Source: an uncultured Flavobacteriales bacterium (GTDB taxonomy: Bacteria > Bacteroidota > Bacteroidia > Flavobacteriales_D > Parvicellaceae). From it: DNA of 64,000 nt. The DNA is taken from contig CALSMU010000010.1 of assembly GCA_943787535.1 (NCBI GenBank), positions 141,905-205,904 on the forward strand. Direction: 5' to 3'. Made by a program: the position numbers and the translations under genes. How positions within the stretch are numbered: the stretch's first letter is position 1; each line of letters begins with the position of its first letter. This document shows positions 37,506 through 45,774 of the stretch, in pieces. The notes under the pieces were generated by a model. That model made no database searches. It saw only the letters and a list, made by a program, of their open reading frames with translations, and had not been told where the DNA came from.

Positions 37506-38933
37506 ATGAAAAACATTTTTCTTTTATTATCATTGATTATGCTATCAATAGCAACATCTGCTCAAGTTGTTTCGAGTTGTCAAACTACTTATTTGGATAC
37601 ACTGAAATACGTTGATCAGGTGAAAACCTCTAGTTGGACCGCAATATCTGTAAATGTGATTAATGATGGGGGTGCTTATGGGTATGCGGGTTTTGGACAA
37701 AGATTTGAAGCTCCAGATTCTGTAAAGGTTTTAGGGTTTACTTTTAGAGCATGGGTATTTTCCGGTACTTCTGGCGACACTGTTGTTTGTAGGCTTTTTA
37801 AAGACAATGGATCGGGAATGCCAGGTGTTCAGATTGATTCTGTAATTTATGCTGTACCATTGGTTACTGGCTTTACAAGTCCATTAGATTCAGACCTGAT
37901 TAAAAATACGGTGCTTTTTGGAAGTGGACATGTTTTAGAAGGAGATTACATTGTTACAGTAGAAAATTTTGCTAGCTCCGATATGTATCTTGTTCGAAAT
38001 ACTGCTGGTGATGGAGCGGGGGAAGATTTATGTATGACTTATTATAGGGGGTTGTCAGATCCTAGTTTTGATGGGTGGTACTCAACTTTTTCTTTTGGAG
38101 GAGGATGGGATTTTGATATGCCGTTTGAACCGATTGTTGAATATTCATTTTCTTCCGAATTAACAATTTCAGCAGATTCTATTTGCGGGTCTGATACTTT
38201 AATTGTGTTCGATACAATTGTTTCCTTCGATGATTCTGTATTGTATAATAAAATGTATAACCCGAATTTCGCATCCTACACTGGATATAATACTTCAGTG
38301 AATTATGATTATGGTGATGGAATCTCTGATGGAACAGGAATGCATGTTTATGGAGCAAATGGAAATATGACAGTTATGGCTTATGATACAATATTAGCAT
38401 CTGGATGGACTACGAATAGTTTTATTGCTTCATGTAATGATGTTGTTTTTGTAGAGCCCCCAGGTTATATTGGCTCGGATACAACTGTGTGTATGCAAAG
38501 TTCTATGATCCTTTCTCCAGGTATTTTTGATACGTATTCATGGAATACTGGTCAGTTAACAGATTCAATAATAGTTGGTCCCATTTTGAATCCAGGCGTT
38601 ATTACATACACTGTTGATGTAACAACAGCTTCATGTAATTCAACGGCATCGATTACGATAACATTTGACAATTGCATAGGGATAGAAGAAATCAAGAATT
38701 ACAATTTAAATGTATATCCTAATCCGGTAAATGATAATTTTACTATTAATGTGGATTTTGAAGATAACTATGAATTACAAATTTACGATAACCAAGGTAA
38801 AATGGTGCTGTTTCAGCAAATGACCGGAACAGTTAAAAACATTGATGTTTCAGGTCTTCAGCAAGGTGTGTATGTTCTGTCAATTTCAGAAGGAAATCAA
38901 GTTATACGTAAAAAGCTACAAATATTAAGGTAA
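37506..38933 (+). CDS. Secreted protein with type A T9SS sorting domain, between rpmB and rpmG
   Basis: The protein has 475 residues with signal peptide MKNIFLLLSLIMLSIATSAQ. The mature part is beta-rich with no recognised catalytic motif, including an Ig-like stretch (GSDTTVCMQSSMILSPG). The last 80 residues form a type A sorting domain (LNVYPNPVNDNFTI, LQIYDNQGKMVL, LQQGVYVLSIS, KKLQIL). It interrupts what is commonly a compact rpmB-rpmG block, and its own promoter region and the upstream terminator keep it transcriptionally separate. Confidence 0.85.
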   Translation: MKNIFLLLSLIMLSIATSAQVVSSCQTTYLDTLKYVDQVKTSSWTAISVNVINDGGAYGYAGFGQRFEAPDSVKVLGFTFRAWVFSGTSGDTVVCRLFKDNGSGMPGVQIDSVIYAVPLVTGFTSPLDSDLIKNTVLFGSGHVLEGDYIVTVENFASSDMYLVRNTAGDGAGEDLCMTYYRGLSDPSFDGWYSTFSFGGGWDFDMPFEPIVEYSFSSELTISADSICGSDTLIVFDTIVSFDDSVLYNKMYNPNFASYTGYNTSVNYDYGDGISDGTGMHVYGANGNMTVMAYDTILASGWTTNSFIASCNDVVFVEPPGYIGSDTTVCMQSSMILSPGIFDTYSWNTGQLTDSIIVGPILNPGVITYTVDVTTASCNSTASITITFDNCIGIEEIKNYNLNVYPNPVNDNFTINVDFEDNYELQIYDNQGKMVLFQQMTGTVKNIDVSGLQQGVYVLSISEGNQVIRKKLQILR

Positions 38934-38937
38934 GTTG

Positions 38938-38967
38938 TTGTTAGAATAAAAATAATAATTATCTTTG
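38938..38967 (+). promoter_or_regulatory. Promoter of the rpmG-DUF4295 unit (TTG-N19-TATCTTTG)
   Basis: TTG at 38938-38940 and TATCTTTG at 38960-38967 are separated by exactly 19 bases, the Bacteroidota primary sigma factor consensus. It lies 24 bases before the rpmG ATG and just after the stop of the T9SS cargo gene. Ribosomal protein genes are therefore independent of that gene. Confidence 0.75.
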
Positions 38968-38991
38968 CAGCCCGAGTAAAATTAGAGCAAA

Positions 38992-39174
38992 ATGGCTAAG
39001 AAAGGAAATAGAATACAGGTAATACTAGAATGCACTGAGCATAAACAGTCTGGAGTGGCTGGAACATCTAGATATATTACAACGAAGAACAGAAAAAATA
39101 CTCCTGACAGAATTGAGTTGAAAAAGTTCAATCCAATTTTAAAGAAGTACACAATTCATAAAGAGATTAAATAA
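38992..39174 (+). CDS. rpmG: 50S ribosomal protein L33
   Basis: The protein has 60 residues: [20 protein letters not shown], then [20 protein letters not shown], a clear L33. Only one cysteine is present, so it is the zinc-free form. It is followed after 7 bases by the DUF4295 gene. Confidence 0.97.
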   Translation: MAKKGNRIQVILECTEHKQSGVAGTSRYITTKNRKNTPDRIELKKFNPILKKYTIHKEIK

Positions 39175-39181
39175 TTAAGCG

Positions 39182-39337
39182 ATGGCAAAGAAGCAAGTAG
39201 CATCACTGCAGAAAGGTGGCGGAAAGCAACATTCAAAAGTTGTGAAGATGGTAAGGTCTCCTAAGACAGGGTCTTATTCATTTAAGGAAGAAATTGTACA
39301 CAATAACAAAGTAAAAGATTGGTTCGCTAAGGACTAA
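39182..39337 (+). CDS. DUF4295 family small protein
   Basis: The protein has 51 residues: MAKKQVASLQKGGGKQHSKV, then VKMVRSPKTGSYSFKEEIV, ending VKDWFAKD. It is very basic and belongs to DUF4295, found in Bacteroidota immediately after rpmG. Its size and place suggest a ribosome-associated protein, but this is inferred. Confidence 0.93.
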   Translation: MAKKQVASLQKGGGKQHSKVVKMVRSPKTGSYSFKEEIVHNNKVKDWFAKD

Positions 39338-39365
39338 ATTGCTTTATTGTTATTGAATGATATTT

Positions 39366-39395
39366 AAGCTTCTTCCGTATTCGGGAGAAGCTTTT
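39366..39395 (+). terminator. Rho-independent terminator between DUF4295 and ftsY
   Basis: AAGCTTCTTCC pairs with GGGAGAAGCTT (one G-T pair) around a short loop and is followed by TTTTG. It may be partial, because ftsY starts only about 40 bases further on. Confidence 0.7.
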
Positions 39396-39436
39396 GTTCG
39401 TTTTTGGAGAACGAGTTAATCATTAAAGAAACAAAT

Positions 39437-40405
39437 ATGGGTTGGAAAAGTTTTTTTACACGCGAAAAAAAAGAGGACTTAGATAAGGGTCTTGAAAAAA
39501 CACAAAAAAGTTTTTTTTCTAAGTTGGCTTCATCTGTGGCTGGAAAGTCAAAAGTTGATGAGGAGGTTTTAGATAGTTTGGAAGAAATTTTGGTTTCATC
39601 TGATGTTAGCGTAGAAACAACTTTAAAAATAATTGAGAAAATTGAAGAGCGTGTTTCTCGCGACAAATATGTAAGTACTTCGGAGCTGAATGGGATTCTT
39701 AAGGTGGAAATTGCAAATTTATTAAGCGAAAATAACATTGGTGAATCGAAAGATTTTGAAATTCCTAAAATTGAGAACAATCCATATGTAATAATGGTTG
39801 TTGGTGTCAATGGAGTAGGCAAAACTACTACAATAGGCAAATTAGCTTATCAATTAAAAAAGAAAGGTTTAAAAGTTGTTCTCGGAGCTTCGGATACCTT
39901 TAGAGCTGCGGCGGTGGATCAACTAAAAATTTGGGCAAAACGAGTAGATGTTCCAATTATAGAGCAGGGTATGGGAGCTGATCCCGCTTCTGTTGCTTTT
40001 GATACGCTAGAAAGTGCTAAAGCACAAGGAGCTGATGTGGTGTTGATTGATACTGCAGGACGTTTGCATAATAAAATTAACTTGATGAATGAGCTAACCA
40101 AAATCAAGCGGGTTATGGATAAAATAATTCCAGGTGCTCCACATGATGTTATGTTGGTTTTGGATGGCTCTACTGGGCAAAATGCTATTGAGCAGGCAAA
40201 ACAATTTACTGCAGCAACTGAAGTAACTTCTTTAGCAATGACAAAGTTAGATGGAACAGCAAAAGGTGGTGTTCTGATTGGCATTACAGACCAATTTAAA
40301 ATTCCTGTTAGATATATAGGTGTTGGAGAAGGAATGGAACATTTACAAGTTTTTAATAAACACGAATTTGTAGATTCCTTATTCAAGGGGTCTGAGATGG
40401 AATAG
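39437..40405 (+). CDS. ftsY: Signal recognition particle receptor FtsY
   Basis: The protein has 322 residues and is the GTPase receptor that docks SRP-ribosome complexes at the membrane. The NG domain is complete: GVNGVGKTTTIGKL (about 123-136), DTFRAAAVDQL, DTAGRLHNKINLM, TKLDGTAKGG and GVGEGMEHLQVF. The acidic A domain is short. The ATG at 39437 gives the typical MGWKSFFTREKK start; an upstream ATG at 39404 lies in the terminator region. rimO follows after 3 bases. Confidence 0.96.
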   Translation: MGWKSFFTREKKEDLDKGLEKTQKSFFSKLASSVAGKSKVDEEVLDSLEEILVSSDVSVETTLKIIEKIEERVSRDKYVSTSELNGILKVEIANLLSENNIGESKDFEIPKIENNPYVIMVVGVNGVGKTTTIGKLAYQLKKKGLKVVLGASDTFRAAAVDQLKIWAKRVDVPIIEQGMGADPASVAFDTLESAKAQGADVVLIDTAGRLHNKINLMNELTKIKRVMDKIIPGAPHDVMLVLDGSTGQNAIEQAKQFTAATEVTSLAMTKLDGTAKGGVLIGITDQFKIPVRYIGVGEGMEHLQVFNKHEFVDSLFKGSEME

Positions 40406-40408
40406 ATC

Positions 40409-41737
40409 ATGAAAACGAAGACACTAAAAAAAAATAAAGTCAACGTAGTTACACTAGGTTGTTCTAAAAACATCTTCGATTCAGAATTGTTGATGGCGCA
40501 GTTAAAAGCGAACAAGTTTGAAGTTGAACATGAAGCGCAACAAGACGATTCTGAAATTGTTATTATTAATACATGTGGTTTTATCGATACAGCCAAAGAG
40601 GAATCAATCAATACGATTGTTCGATATGTTGAAGCTAAAAAAGAAGGTCAGGTAGAGAAAGTTTATGTTACAGGTTGTCTGTCTCAAAGATACAAAGGCG
40701 ATTTGGAAAAGGAAATCCCCGAAGTAGACGCTTACTTTGGTACAAAAGATTTACCAAAATTATTAAAGACTTTAAAAGCTGATTATAAACATGAATTGGT
40801 TGGCGAACGACTTTTAACAACACCAACGCATTACGCTTATTTTAAAATTGCAGAAGGTTGCGATAGACCTTGTTCATTTTGTGCAATACCATTAATGCGA
40901 GGTAAGCATAAGTCTACACCAATTGAGCAATTAGTAGAACACGCAAAATCTTTAGCTGCCAAAGGGGTAAAGGAGTTGATGCTTATTGCACAAGATTTAA
41001 CTTATTATGGTTTAGATTTATACAAAAAGCGAAACCTTTCAGAATTATTAGAGAAATTAGTTGCGATAGAAGGCATTGAATGGATTCGATTGCATTATGC
41101 TTACCCAGCAGGTTTTCCAATGGATGTATTGGATGTAATGGCGAAATACGATAAGGTTTGTAATTATTTGGATATGCCTCTGCAGCATGGTTCTACAAAT
41201 ATGCTCAAAGCGATGCGAAGAGGTATTACAAAAGAAAAAACGGTTGAATTAGTAAAGCAAATTCGAGCGAAAGTTCCAAATATAGCTATTCGGACAACGC
41301 TTATTGCTGGCTACCCAGGAGAAACGGAAGAAGACTTTCAAGAAATGTATGATTGGGTAGAAGAAATGAAATTCGACCGATTAGGTGTGTTTCCTTATTC
41401 GCATGAAGAAAATACCCATGCGCATAATTCAGAAGACGATGTTCCTGAGGAGTTAAAGCAGGAAAGAGCTGAGCAAATTATGGAGTTGCAATCAGGTATT
41501 TCATATGAATTGAATCAAGAGAAAATAGGTCAAACTTTCAAAGTTTTATTTGATAAGGTAGAAGGTGACTATTTCATTGGTCGCACTGAATTTGACTCTC
41601 CTGATGTTGATAATGAGGTGCTTGTCAAAAAATCGGATACATATATCCGATTGGGCGACTTCTCTGATGTCAAAATTATATCCACAGATCATTATGATTT
41701 GTATGGGGAAGTGGTTGATAGGCATAAATTATCTTGA
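40409..41737 (+). CDS. rimO: Ribosomal protein S12 methylthiotransferase RimO
   Basis: The protein has 442 residues. It is a radical-SAM enzyme that adds a methylthio group to an aspartate of S12. The N-terminal UPF0004 domain holds three cysteines (C18, C56, C90). The radical-SAM cluster is CDRPCSFC (C151, C155, C158) followed by AIPLMRGKH, the RimO form. A C-terminal TRAM domain is present (GQTFKVLFDKVEGDYFIGRT). It is cotranscribed with ftsY. Confidence 0.96.
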   Translation: MKTKTLKKNKVNVVTLGCSKNIFDSELLMAQLKANKFEVEHEAQQDDSEIVIINTCGFIDTAKEESINTIVRYVEAKKEGQVEKVYVTGCLSQRYKGDLEKEIPEVDAYFGTKDLPKLLKTLKADYKHELVGERLLTTPTHYAYFKIAEGCDRPCSFCAIPLMRGKHKSTPIEQLVEHAKSLAAKGVKELMLIAQDLTYYGLDLYKKRNLSELLEKLVAIEGIEWIRLHYAYPAGFPMDVLDVMAKYDKVCNYLDMPLQHGSTNMLKAMRRGITKEKTVELVKQIRAKVPNIAIRTTLIAGYPGETEEDFQEMYDWVEEMKFDRLGVFPYSHEENTHAHNSEDDVPEELKQERAEQIMELQSGISYELNQEKIGQTFKVLFDKVEGDYFIGRTEFDSPDVDNEVLVKKSDTYIRLGDFSDVKIISTDHYDLYGEVVDRHKLS

Positions 41738-41825
41738 TTTTCAAGAGAATAGGTATATTTTTTTTGTAAATAAAATAATTGTGCTATTTTGCATCATTAA
41801 ATATTAATCACTAAATAAATAACAA

Positions 41826-42077
41826 ATGAAAAAACTCTTATTTATGGCGGGTGTTGCTATTATAGCCTCATCATGTACCATATCACAAAGCTACCAATTG
41901 ACAGGGCAGCCTATCGGTTCTAAAGTAGGGATGGCTAAGTCAAAAATTATTGGCGATAGCGATACTTCTGTGAAAACTGCTGCAGAGAATGGAAAAATAA
42001 CAGTAATCGGAGCTGTTGAGGTAACAACTAAAGTATTCATCTTTCCTATAACAAAGACTAAGGTCTACGGAGAATAA
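41826..42077 (+). CDS. TRL-like family lipoprotein, copy 1
   Basis: The protein has 83 residues. The lipoprotein signal peptide MKKLLFMAGVAIIASSC has a lipobox ending in C17. The mature part, with SKVGMAKSKII, DTSVKTAAENGKITVIGAVE, follows the TRL-like pattern (G...K..ILG...GD.S...AA..GGI..I..V). It is first of three tandem paralogues with gaps of 10-11 bases, so one transcript is likely. The function of TRL proteins is not known. Confidence 0.78.
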   Translation: MKKLLFMAGVAIIASSCTISQSYQLTGQPIGSKVGMAKSKIIGDSDTSVKTAAENGKITVIGAVEVTTKVFIFPITKTKVYGE

Positions 42078-42088
42078 AAAAAATTAGT

Positions 42089-42370
42089 ATGAAAAACATT
42101 AACAAATTAATTCTTGCTGGAATTGTTGCAACTATCATGACATCATGTACTGTTACAATGCCAGTAGCTGTTTCTAATGCGGAAATAGGAGATAAAAGAG
42201 GAGTGTCAGAATCTACAGTTCTTTTTGGTGTAATTTATTTAAACGGAAATTACGGGCTTAAAGAAGCTGCTGTAAACGGAGGTATAAGTACTGCAATAGC
42301 AACAGTAGATGAAGAAACTAAAGATATGATTTTCTTTGCAAAGAAGAAATTAATTGTAACAGCAAAATAA
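42089..42370 (+). CDS. TRL-like family lipoprotein, copy 2
   Basis: The protein has 93 residues with lipobox cysteine C20 (GIVATIMTSC). The mature part has GDKRGVSESTVLFGVIYLNG, then YGLKEAAVNGGIS and ATVDEETKDMIF. It is a diverged paralogue of its two neighbours. Confidence 0.76.
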   Translation: MKNINKLILAGIVATIMTSCTVTMPVAVSNAEIGDKRGVSESTVLFGVIYLNGNYGLKEAAVNGGISTAIATVDEETKDMIFFAKKKLIVTAK

Positions 42371-42380
42371 GACATAAGAT

Positions 42381-42641
42381 ATGAAAAAGATATTAATATT
42401 AGTTTGTGTTGCAATTTTTGCAACATCATGCACAATAACTTATCCTGGAATAGCTACAGGAAACGAAGCTACAAAAACAGGAGAAACGAAAGAAAAGCTA
42501 TTTTTAGGATTAGGTAATGCTAATTTAGGAGTGGAAACCGCTGCAAAAAATGCAGGAATCACTAAGGTGGCTACAGTGGATTATGCTGTAAAAGCAGGAT
42601 TCTTGTTTACAACTTATACAGTGATAGTTACTGGAAACTAG
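42381..42641 (+). CDS. TRL-like family lipoprotein, copy 3
   Basis: The protein has 86 residues with lipobox cysteine C17 (CVAIFATSC). This copy is closest to the TRL consensus: GNEATKTGETKEKLFLGLGN, then GVETAAKNAGITKVATVDYA. A strong terminator follows, closing the three-gene unit. Confidence 0.82.
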   Translation: MKKILILVCVAIFATSCTITYPGIATGNEATKTGETKEKLFLGLGNANLGVETAAKNAGITKVATVDYAVKAGFLFTTYTVIVTGN

Positions 42642-42663
42642 ATTTCTATTTACTAAGAATGTG

Positions 42664-42699
42664 AACCTCCTATTGATTTAAATTAATAGGAGGTTTTTT
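42664..42699 (+). terminator. Rho-independent terminator after the TRL-like genes
   Basis: AACCTCCTATT pairs perfectly with AATAGGAGGTT across a 10-base AT loop and is followed by TTTTG. Confidence 0.88.
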
Positions 42700-42839
42700 G
42701 TCTGCGTTAGATTAATTATTTAAAGAACCTTATAAAGGAATAAGTGTTTTTTATTAAAGGGCAACCTTTAATAAAATAAATGGTTTATAATGTAATTGAT
42801 TTTTAGAGTTTACCATTTGTATTTTAATACGCATACGTT

Positions 42840-44249
42840 ATGAAAGATTTTTTTTCATTGTTAATTTTTATTGTATTTCACGCTTTTTCCCTAGCTATTT
42901 ACGGTCAAAACCCTAACCCAAGTGCTACCCTAGATGCATTTATTGAAGGTGAGATGACGTTGGAGAATATTCCCGGGGTAACAACCTTAATTGTAAAGGA
43001 TGGAGAAATTGTTTGGGTTGAGTCTTATGGGTTTGCTGATATTGAAAATTCCATAAATGTTGAGGATACCACCGTTTTTCTTTTAGCTTCTATTTCTAAG
43101 GTTTTCACAGGCACAGCGTTAATGCAATTAGCAGAAATAGGTGCAATTGATTTAGATGAAGATATAAACAATTATTTACCATTTGAAGTTGGAATACCGG
43201 GTTTCGAATCCGATTCAATTACTTTTAGGCACTTAATGACCCACACTTCTTCCATTGATGATGGTCCTGCTATGAGCGGGTATTATGGCTACCCTGATCC
43301 AACTATAACTTTAGCGCAATGCATTCAACGTTATTTTGATGTTTCGGGTTCTGACTACAGTGCTACTCAGAATTTTTCAGCAAATGCTCCAGGAACAACT
43401 TATAGTTATTCGAATATGGCTTCAGCTTTAGCCGGATATTTGGTTGAAGTTGTATCGGGAATAGATTTTGCGGAATACTGTAATCAAAATATATTTCAAC
43501 CGCTTTGTATGAGCCATACAGGATGGCATATGTCAGATTTTGATACCAATGAAGTAGCTAGGCCTCATCAATTTATTGGAGGCAACTACCAACCCTATGC
43601 CCATTATGGTTTTGCAGATTATCCAAATGGTCAATTACGTTCAGATATTACTGATATAGCTAATTTTTTAATCGCTTATTTACAAGACGGAAGTTTTAAT
43701 TCTAGTAGTATTTTAAATAGTGCTTCCATTGCAGAAATGTTAACACTTCAAATTCCTGGAATTGAAAATACACAAGGGTTAAATTGGTACACCGAGGAAT
43801 TGTTTACAGCAACGCAAACCATTACTGCCTGGGGGCATAATGGAGGAGAATCTGGTGTTTCAACAGACTTATATTTGGACAAATCAAATAATATAGCAAT
43901 CGCAGTTCTAACCAATGGCGAAGGAGATAACTTATATATCTGTGATGAGTTATTGGATTATGGATTGTCATTAACAGCAGCTGGGGTTGGAAATCCAGTT
44001 TGTGGCGAAGTAGGAATTTCCGAAATTCAAGATTCTTTTACAGTTTTTCCAAACCCAACAAATGATATTATTCACATAGGTGATACGATTAAGTCCGTAA
44101 CGCTTTTTACCCTTACAGGTAGGACTATTGAAACAATACAAGTAAAAAACGGAAAAATCAATTTGCGTAAATATCCGAAAGGAATTTATTTGCTTAGCTT
44201 TAAAGATTCCAAAGGCTTAGTTCATAAAAAGAAAATCATGGTGGATTAA
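42840..44249 (+). CDS. Secreted serine hydrolase (class C beta-lactamase fold) with type A T9SS sorting domain
   Basis: The protein has 469 residues with a signal peptide (FFSLLIFIVFHAFSLAIYG). The beta-lactamase/transpeptidase motifs are intact: SISK (S84-K87), YSN (Y190-N192) and HNGG (H333, replacing KTG), so it is probably an active esterase or peptidase. The C-terminal 70 residues are a type A sorting domain (FTVFPNPTNDIIHI, LFTLTGRTIE, KYPKGIYLLSF, KKKIMV). It is therefore exported and probably anchored at the surface. Its stop overlaps the stop of the convergent NUDIX gene by 4 bp. Confidence 0.88.
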   Translation: MKDFFSLLIFIVFHAFSLAIYGQNPNPSATLDAFIEGEMTLENIPGVTTLIVKDGEIVWVESYGFADIENSINVEDTTVFLLASISKVFTGTALMQLAEIGAIDLDEDINNYLPFEVGIPGFESDSITFRHLMTHTSSIDDGPAMSGYYGYPDPTITLAQCIQRYFDVSGSDYSATQNFSANAPGTTYSYSNMASALAGYLVEVVSGIDFAEYCNQNIFQPLCMSHTGWHMSDFDTNEVARPHQFIGGNYQPYAHYGFADYPNGQLRSDITDIANFLIAYLQDGSFNSSSILNSASIAEMLTLQIPGIENTQGLNWYTEELFTATQTITAWGHNGGESGVSTDLYLDKSNNIAIAVLTNGEGDNLYICDELLDYGLSLTAAGVGNPVCGEVGISEIQDSFTVFPNPTNDIIHIGDTIKSVTLFTLTGRTIETIQVKNGKINLRKYPKGIYLLSFKDSKGLVHKKKIMVD

Positions 44250-44803
44250 ATTAGTTGGCCGTTATCAATCATCAACTTTAATTTTAGTCCAGCTGCTACG
44301 GACAAGCTGTCAAGTATTTCCCCATCCAGTATCATCTTATAGAATTCATCAAAACGAAGCTTTTTGATTTCAATCTCTTCGTCTTCTTCAGGTTCTGGTT
44401 CAAATTGTTCTAAATCCCGCGCTAAATATATATAGGCTAATTCATCGGTTGCTGAATTACTCAAAGCCATTTCCTGGATTAAATCCCATTTTTTTGCTTT
44501 TAACCCTACTTCTTCTAGTAGTTCCCTTTTTGCAGATTCTAAGGGAGGTTCTTTAAGCGCTCCGCCACCTTCTGGGATCTCCCAAGTGTATGCATGGAGC
44601 GGATATCTATATTGGCCAACTATCCAGGTGTTCATGTCTTCATCTAGGGCAATTATTCCAATTGCAAGGTTCTTAAAGTGCACAGTACTGTAAGTGCCAT
44701 CTATACCCCCCGGGTTTATTACCTCACTATGGTCAACTCGTATCCAAGGTGATTCATATGCCGTTTTAGTATTTTTTGTTTTCCAAGGACCGTGTTCTTT
44801 CAT
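44246..44803 (-). CDS. NUDIX hydrolase, ADP-ribose pyrophosphatase-like
   Basis: The protein has 185 residues. A complete Nudix box G-x5-E-x7-REL-x-EE-x-GL lies at residues 79-101. The sequence before it (IVGQYRYPLHAYTWEIPEGG) is typical of ADP-ribose/ADP-sugar pyrophosphatases. The C-terminus is acidic (EPEPEEDEEIEIKKL). It probably hydrolyses ADP-ribose or a similar nucleotide sugar. Its first 14 codons and upstream leader are duplicated about 350 bp further right. Confidence 0.9.
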   Translation of the reverse strand: MKEHGPWKTKNTKTAYESPWIRVDHSEVINPGGIDGTYSTVHFKNLAIGIIALDEDMNTWIVGQYRYPLHAYTWEIPEGGGALKEPPLESAKRELLEEVGLKAKKWDLIQEMALSNSATDELAYIYLARDLEQFEPEPEEDEEIEIKKLRFDEFYKMILDGEILDSLSVAAGLKLKLMIDNGQLI

Positions 44804-44837
44804 AGGTTGTAAAAATAGAATTATCCTTGTTAAGGAT
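44762..44837 (+). repeat. Direct repeat copy A: start of NUDIX gene and its leader
   Basis: This segment matches 45113-45187 with an offset of 351 bases (one later gap). It includes the first codons of the NUDIX gene (reverse strand) and about 35 bases upstream. The central stretch of about 30 bases is identical. Confidence 0.85.
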
Positions 44838-45091
44838 GTTAATAGGATTAAATATTTTGAAACATAAGGTTATATTAAGGAAGGTATGGCCTTAAAAGAA
44901 AGGCTATTTAAATCAAAGTATTTGCTTAGTAAGACCGAAAAGTTCCGAAGAAAATTTCGAGGAAATCATTCGGCCGCACTTAACAAATAGAAAGGTTTAT
45001 GTAGTTTTTCTTTGACAGCTTTGACTTTTTTCCTTCGTTTTTTTGTCAAGAAAAAAAGGAAGTGCCTGTTTGGCATAAGGACATTCTTCAG

Positions 45092-45154
45092 CTATTGCAA
45101 AAAAGTTAAAATCGTTTTTGTGTTTTTTGTTTTCCAAGGACCGTGTTCTTTCAT
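45092..45154 (-). pseudogene. Fragment of the NUDIX gene 5' end (20-codon remnant)
   Basis: On the reverse strand an ATG at 45154 opens a frame whose first 14 residues (MKEHGPWKTKNTKT) are identical to the start of the NUDIX hydrolase, then diverges (ILTFLQ) and stops. It is a partial duplication with no remaining domain. Confidence 0.75.
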
Positions 45155-45187
45155 AGATTATAAAATAGATTTATCTTTGATAAAGAT
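45113..45187 (+). repeat. Direct repeat copy B of the NUDIX start
   Basis: This is the second copy of 44762-44837. Its right end overlaps the -7 box used by the downstream Smr gene; in copy A the equivalent sequence reads TATCCTTG. Confidence 0.85.
45172..45179 (+). promoter_or_regulatory. Putative -7 box upstream of the Smr gene (TATCTTTG)
   Basis: It is an exact match to TAnnTTTG, 29 bases before the ATG at 45209. It lies within the duplicated segment. No TTG is seen at the right distance. Confidence 0.45.
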
Positions 45188-45208
45188 AAAAATATATATC
45201 ACAGAAAA

Positions 45209-45772
45209 ATGCAATTCAAAGTTGGAGATAAAGTTCGGTTTTTAAATGAAGTAGGAGAAGGTAAAGTCATAGAGATTCTATCAGCTAATAATGTTCTAGT
45301 CGAAAACCAAGATGGATTTGATTATTCATATTCTATTTCTGATTTGGTATCAACGGCGCCAAAAGAAGACTATAAATTGGAAGGAATTGAACATGTAGAA
45401 TCTGTAAATGAAAAAGTACAAGCTGAATCAAAATCAAAAAAATTGGATGAGTTTTATAAAAAGTTCAATCATTTAGACAAAATTAGTAAGGAAGAGCACG
45501 AAATTGATTTACATATTGAGGAACTTATTGATTCCCATCGTGGAATGTCTAATTCTCAAATTTTAAGTGTTCAAATGGCTAATTTTAATCGAGAACTAAA
45601 TGTAGCAATTCGACAGGGTTCTAAAAAGTTAATTGCTATCCATGGAGTAGGCGAAGGAGTGCTTCGTGCAGAAATCAGAAAGGAAATTCATTATAATTAT
45701 CCAGAATTTCAGAGCCATGACGCGGATTATAAGAAGTACGGATATGGGGCTACAGAAATACTTTTAAAGTGA
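45209..45772 (+). CDS. DUF2027/Smr-domain protein, short form
   Basis: The protein has 187 residues. The N-terminal part (FKVGDKVRFLNEVGEGKVIE) resembles the start of DUF2027-type proteins, which are usually longer. The C-terminal Smr domain is clear: EIDLHIEEL, then KLIAIHGVGEGVLRAEIRKE and YGYGATEI. Smr domains are often nucleases or nucleic-acid binding; the HGVGEGVLR motif is intact. The central domain found in longer relatives is missing. Confidence 0.82.
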   Translation: MQFKVGDKVRFLNEVGEGKVIEILSANNVLVENQDGFDYSYSISDLVSTAPKEDYKLEGIEHVESVNEKVQAESKSKKLDEFYKKFNHLDKISKEEHEIDLHIEELIDSHRGMSNSQILSVQMANFNRELNVAIRQGSKKLIAIHGVGEGVLRAEIRKEIHYNYPEFQSHDADYKKYGYGATEILLK

Positions 45773-45774
45773 TT

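Larger units (their letters stand above)
44804..45208. other. 405-bp intergenic region with a duplicated gene fragment
   Basis: No intact gene is visible. It holds the leader of the NUDIX gene, an AT-rich stretch with a possible short interspersed repeat (around 45010-45065, where TTTTTTCCTTCG is followed by TTTTTTTGTCAAG), and the second copy of the NUDIX gene start. It also contains the promoter of the Smr gene. Confidence 0.6.

Noticed and set aside
39919..40611. 230-codon reverse frame across ftsY/rimO
   Set aside because: It is antisense to two well-conserved genes and is explained by their codon bias.
45012..45245. 77-codon open frame before the Smr gene
   Set aside because: It covers the intergenic repeat and the duplicated NUDIX start, is low-complexity, and overlaps the true Smr start in another frame.
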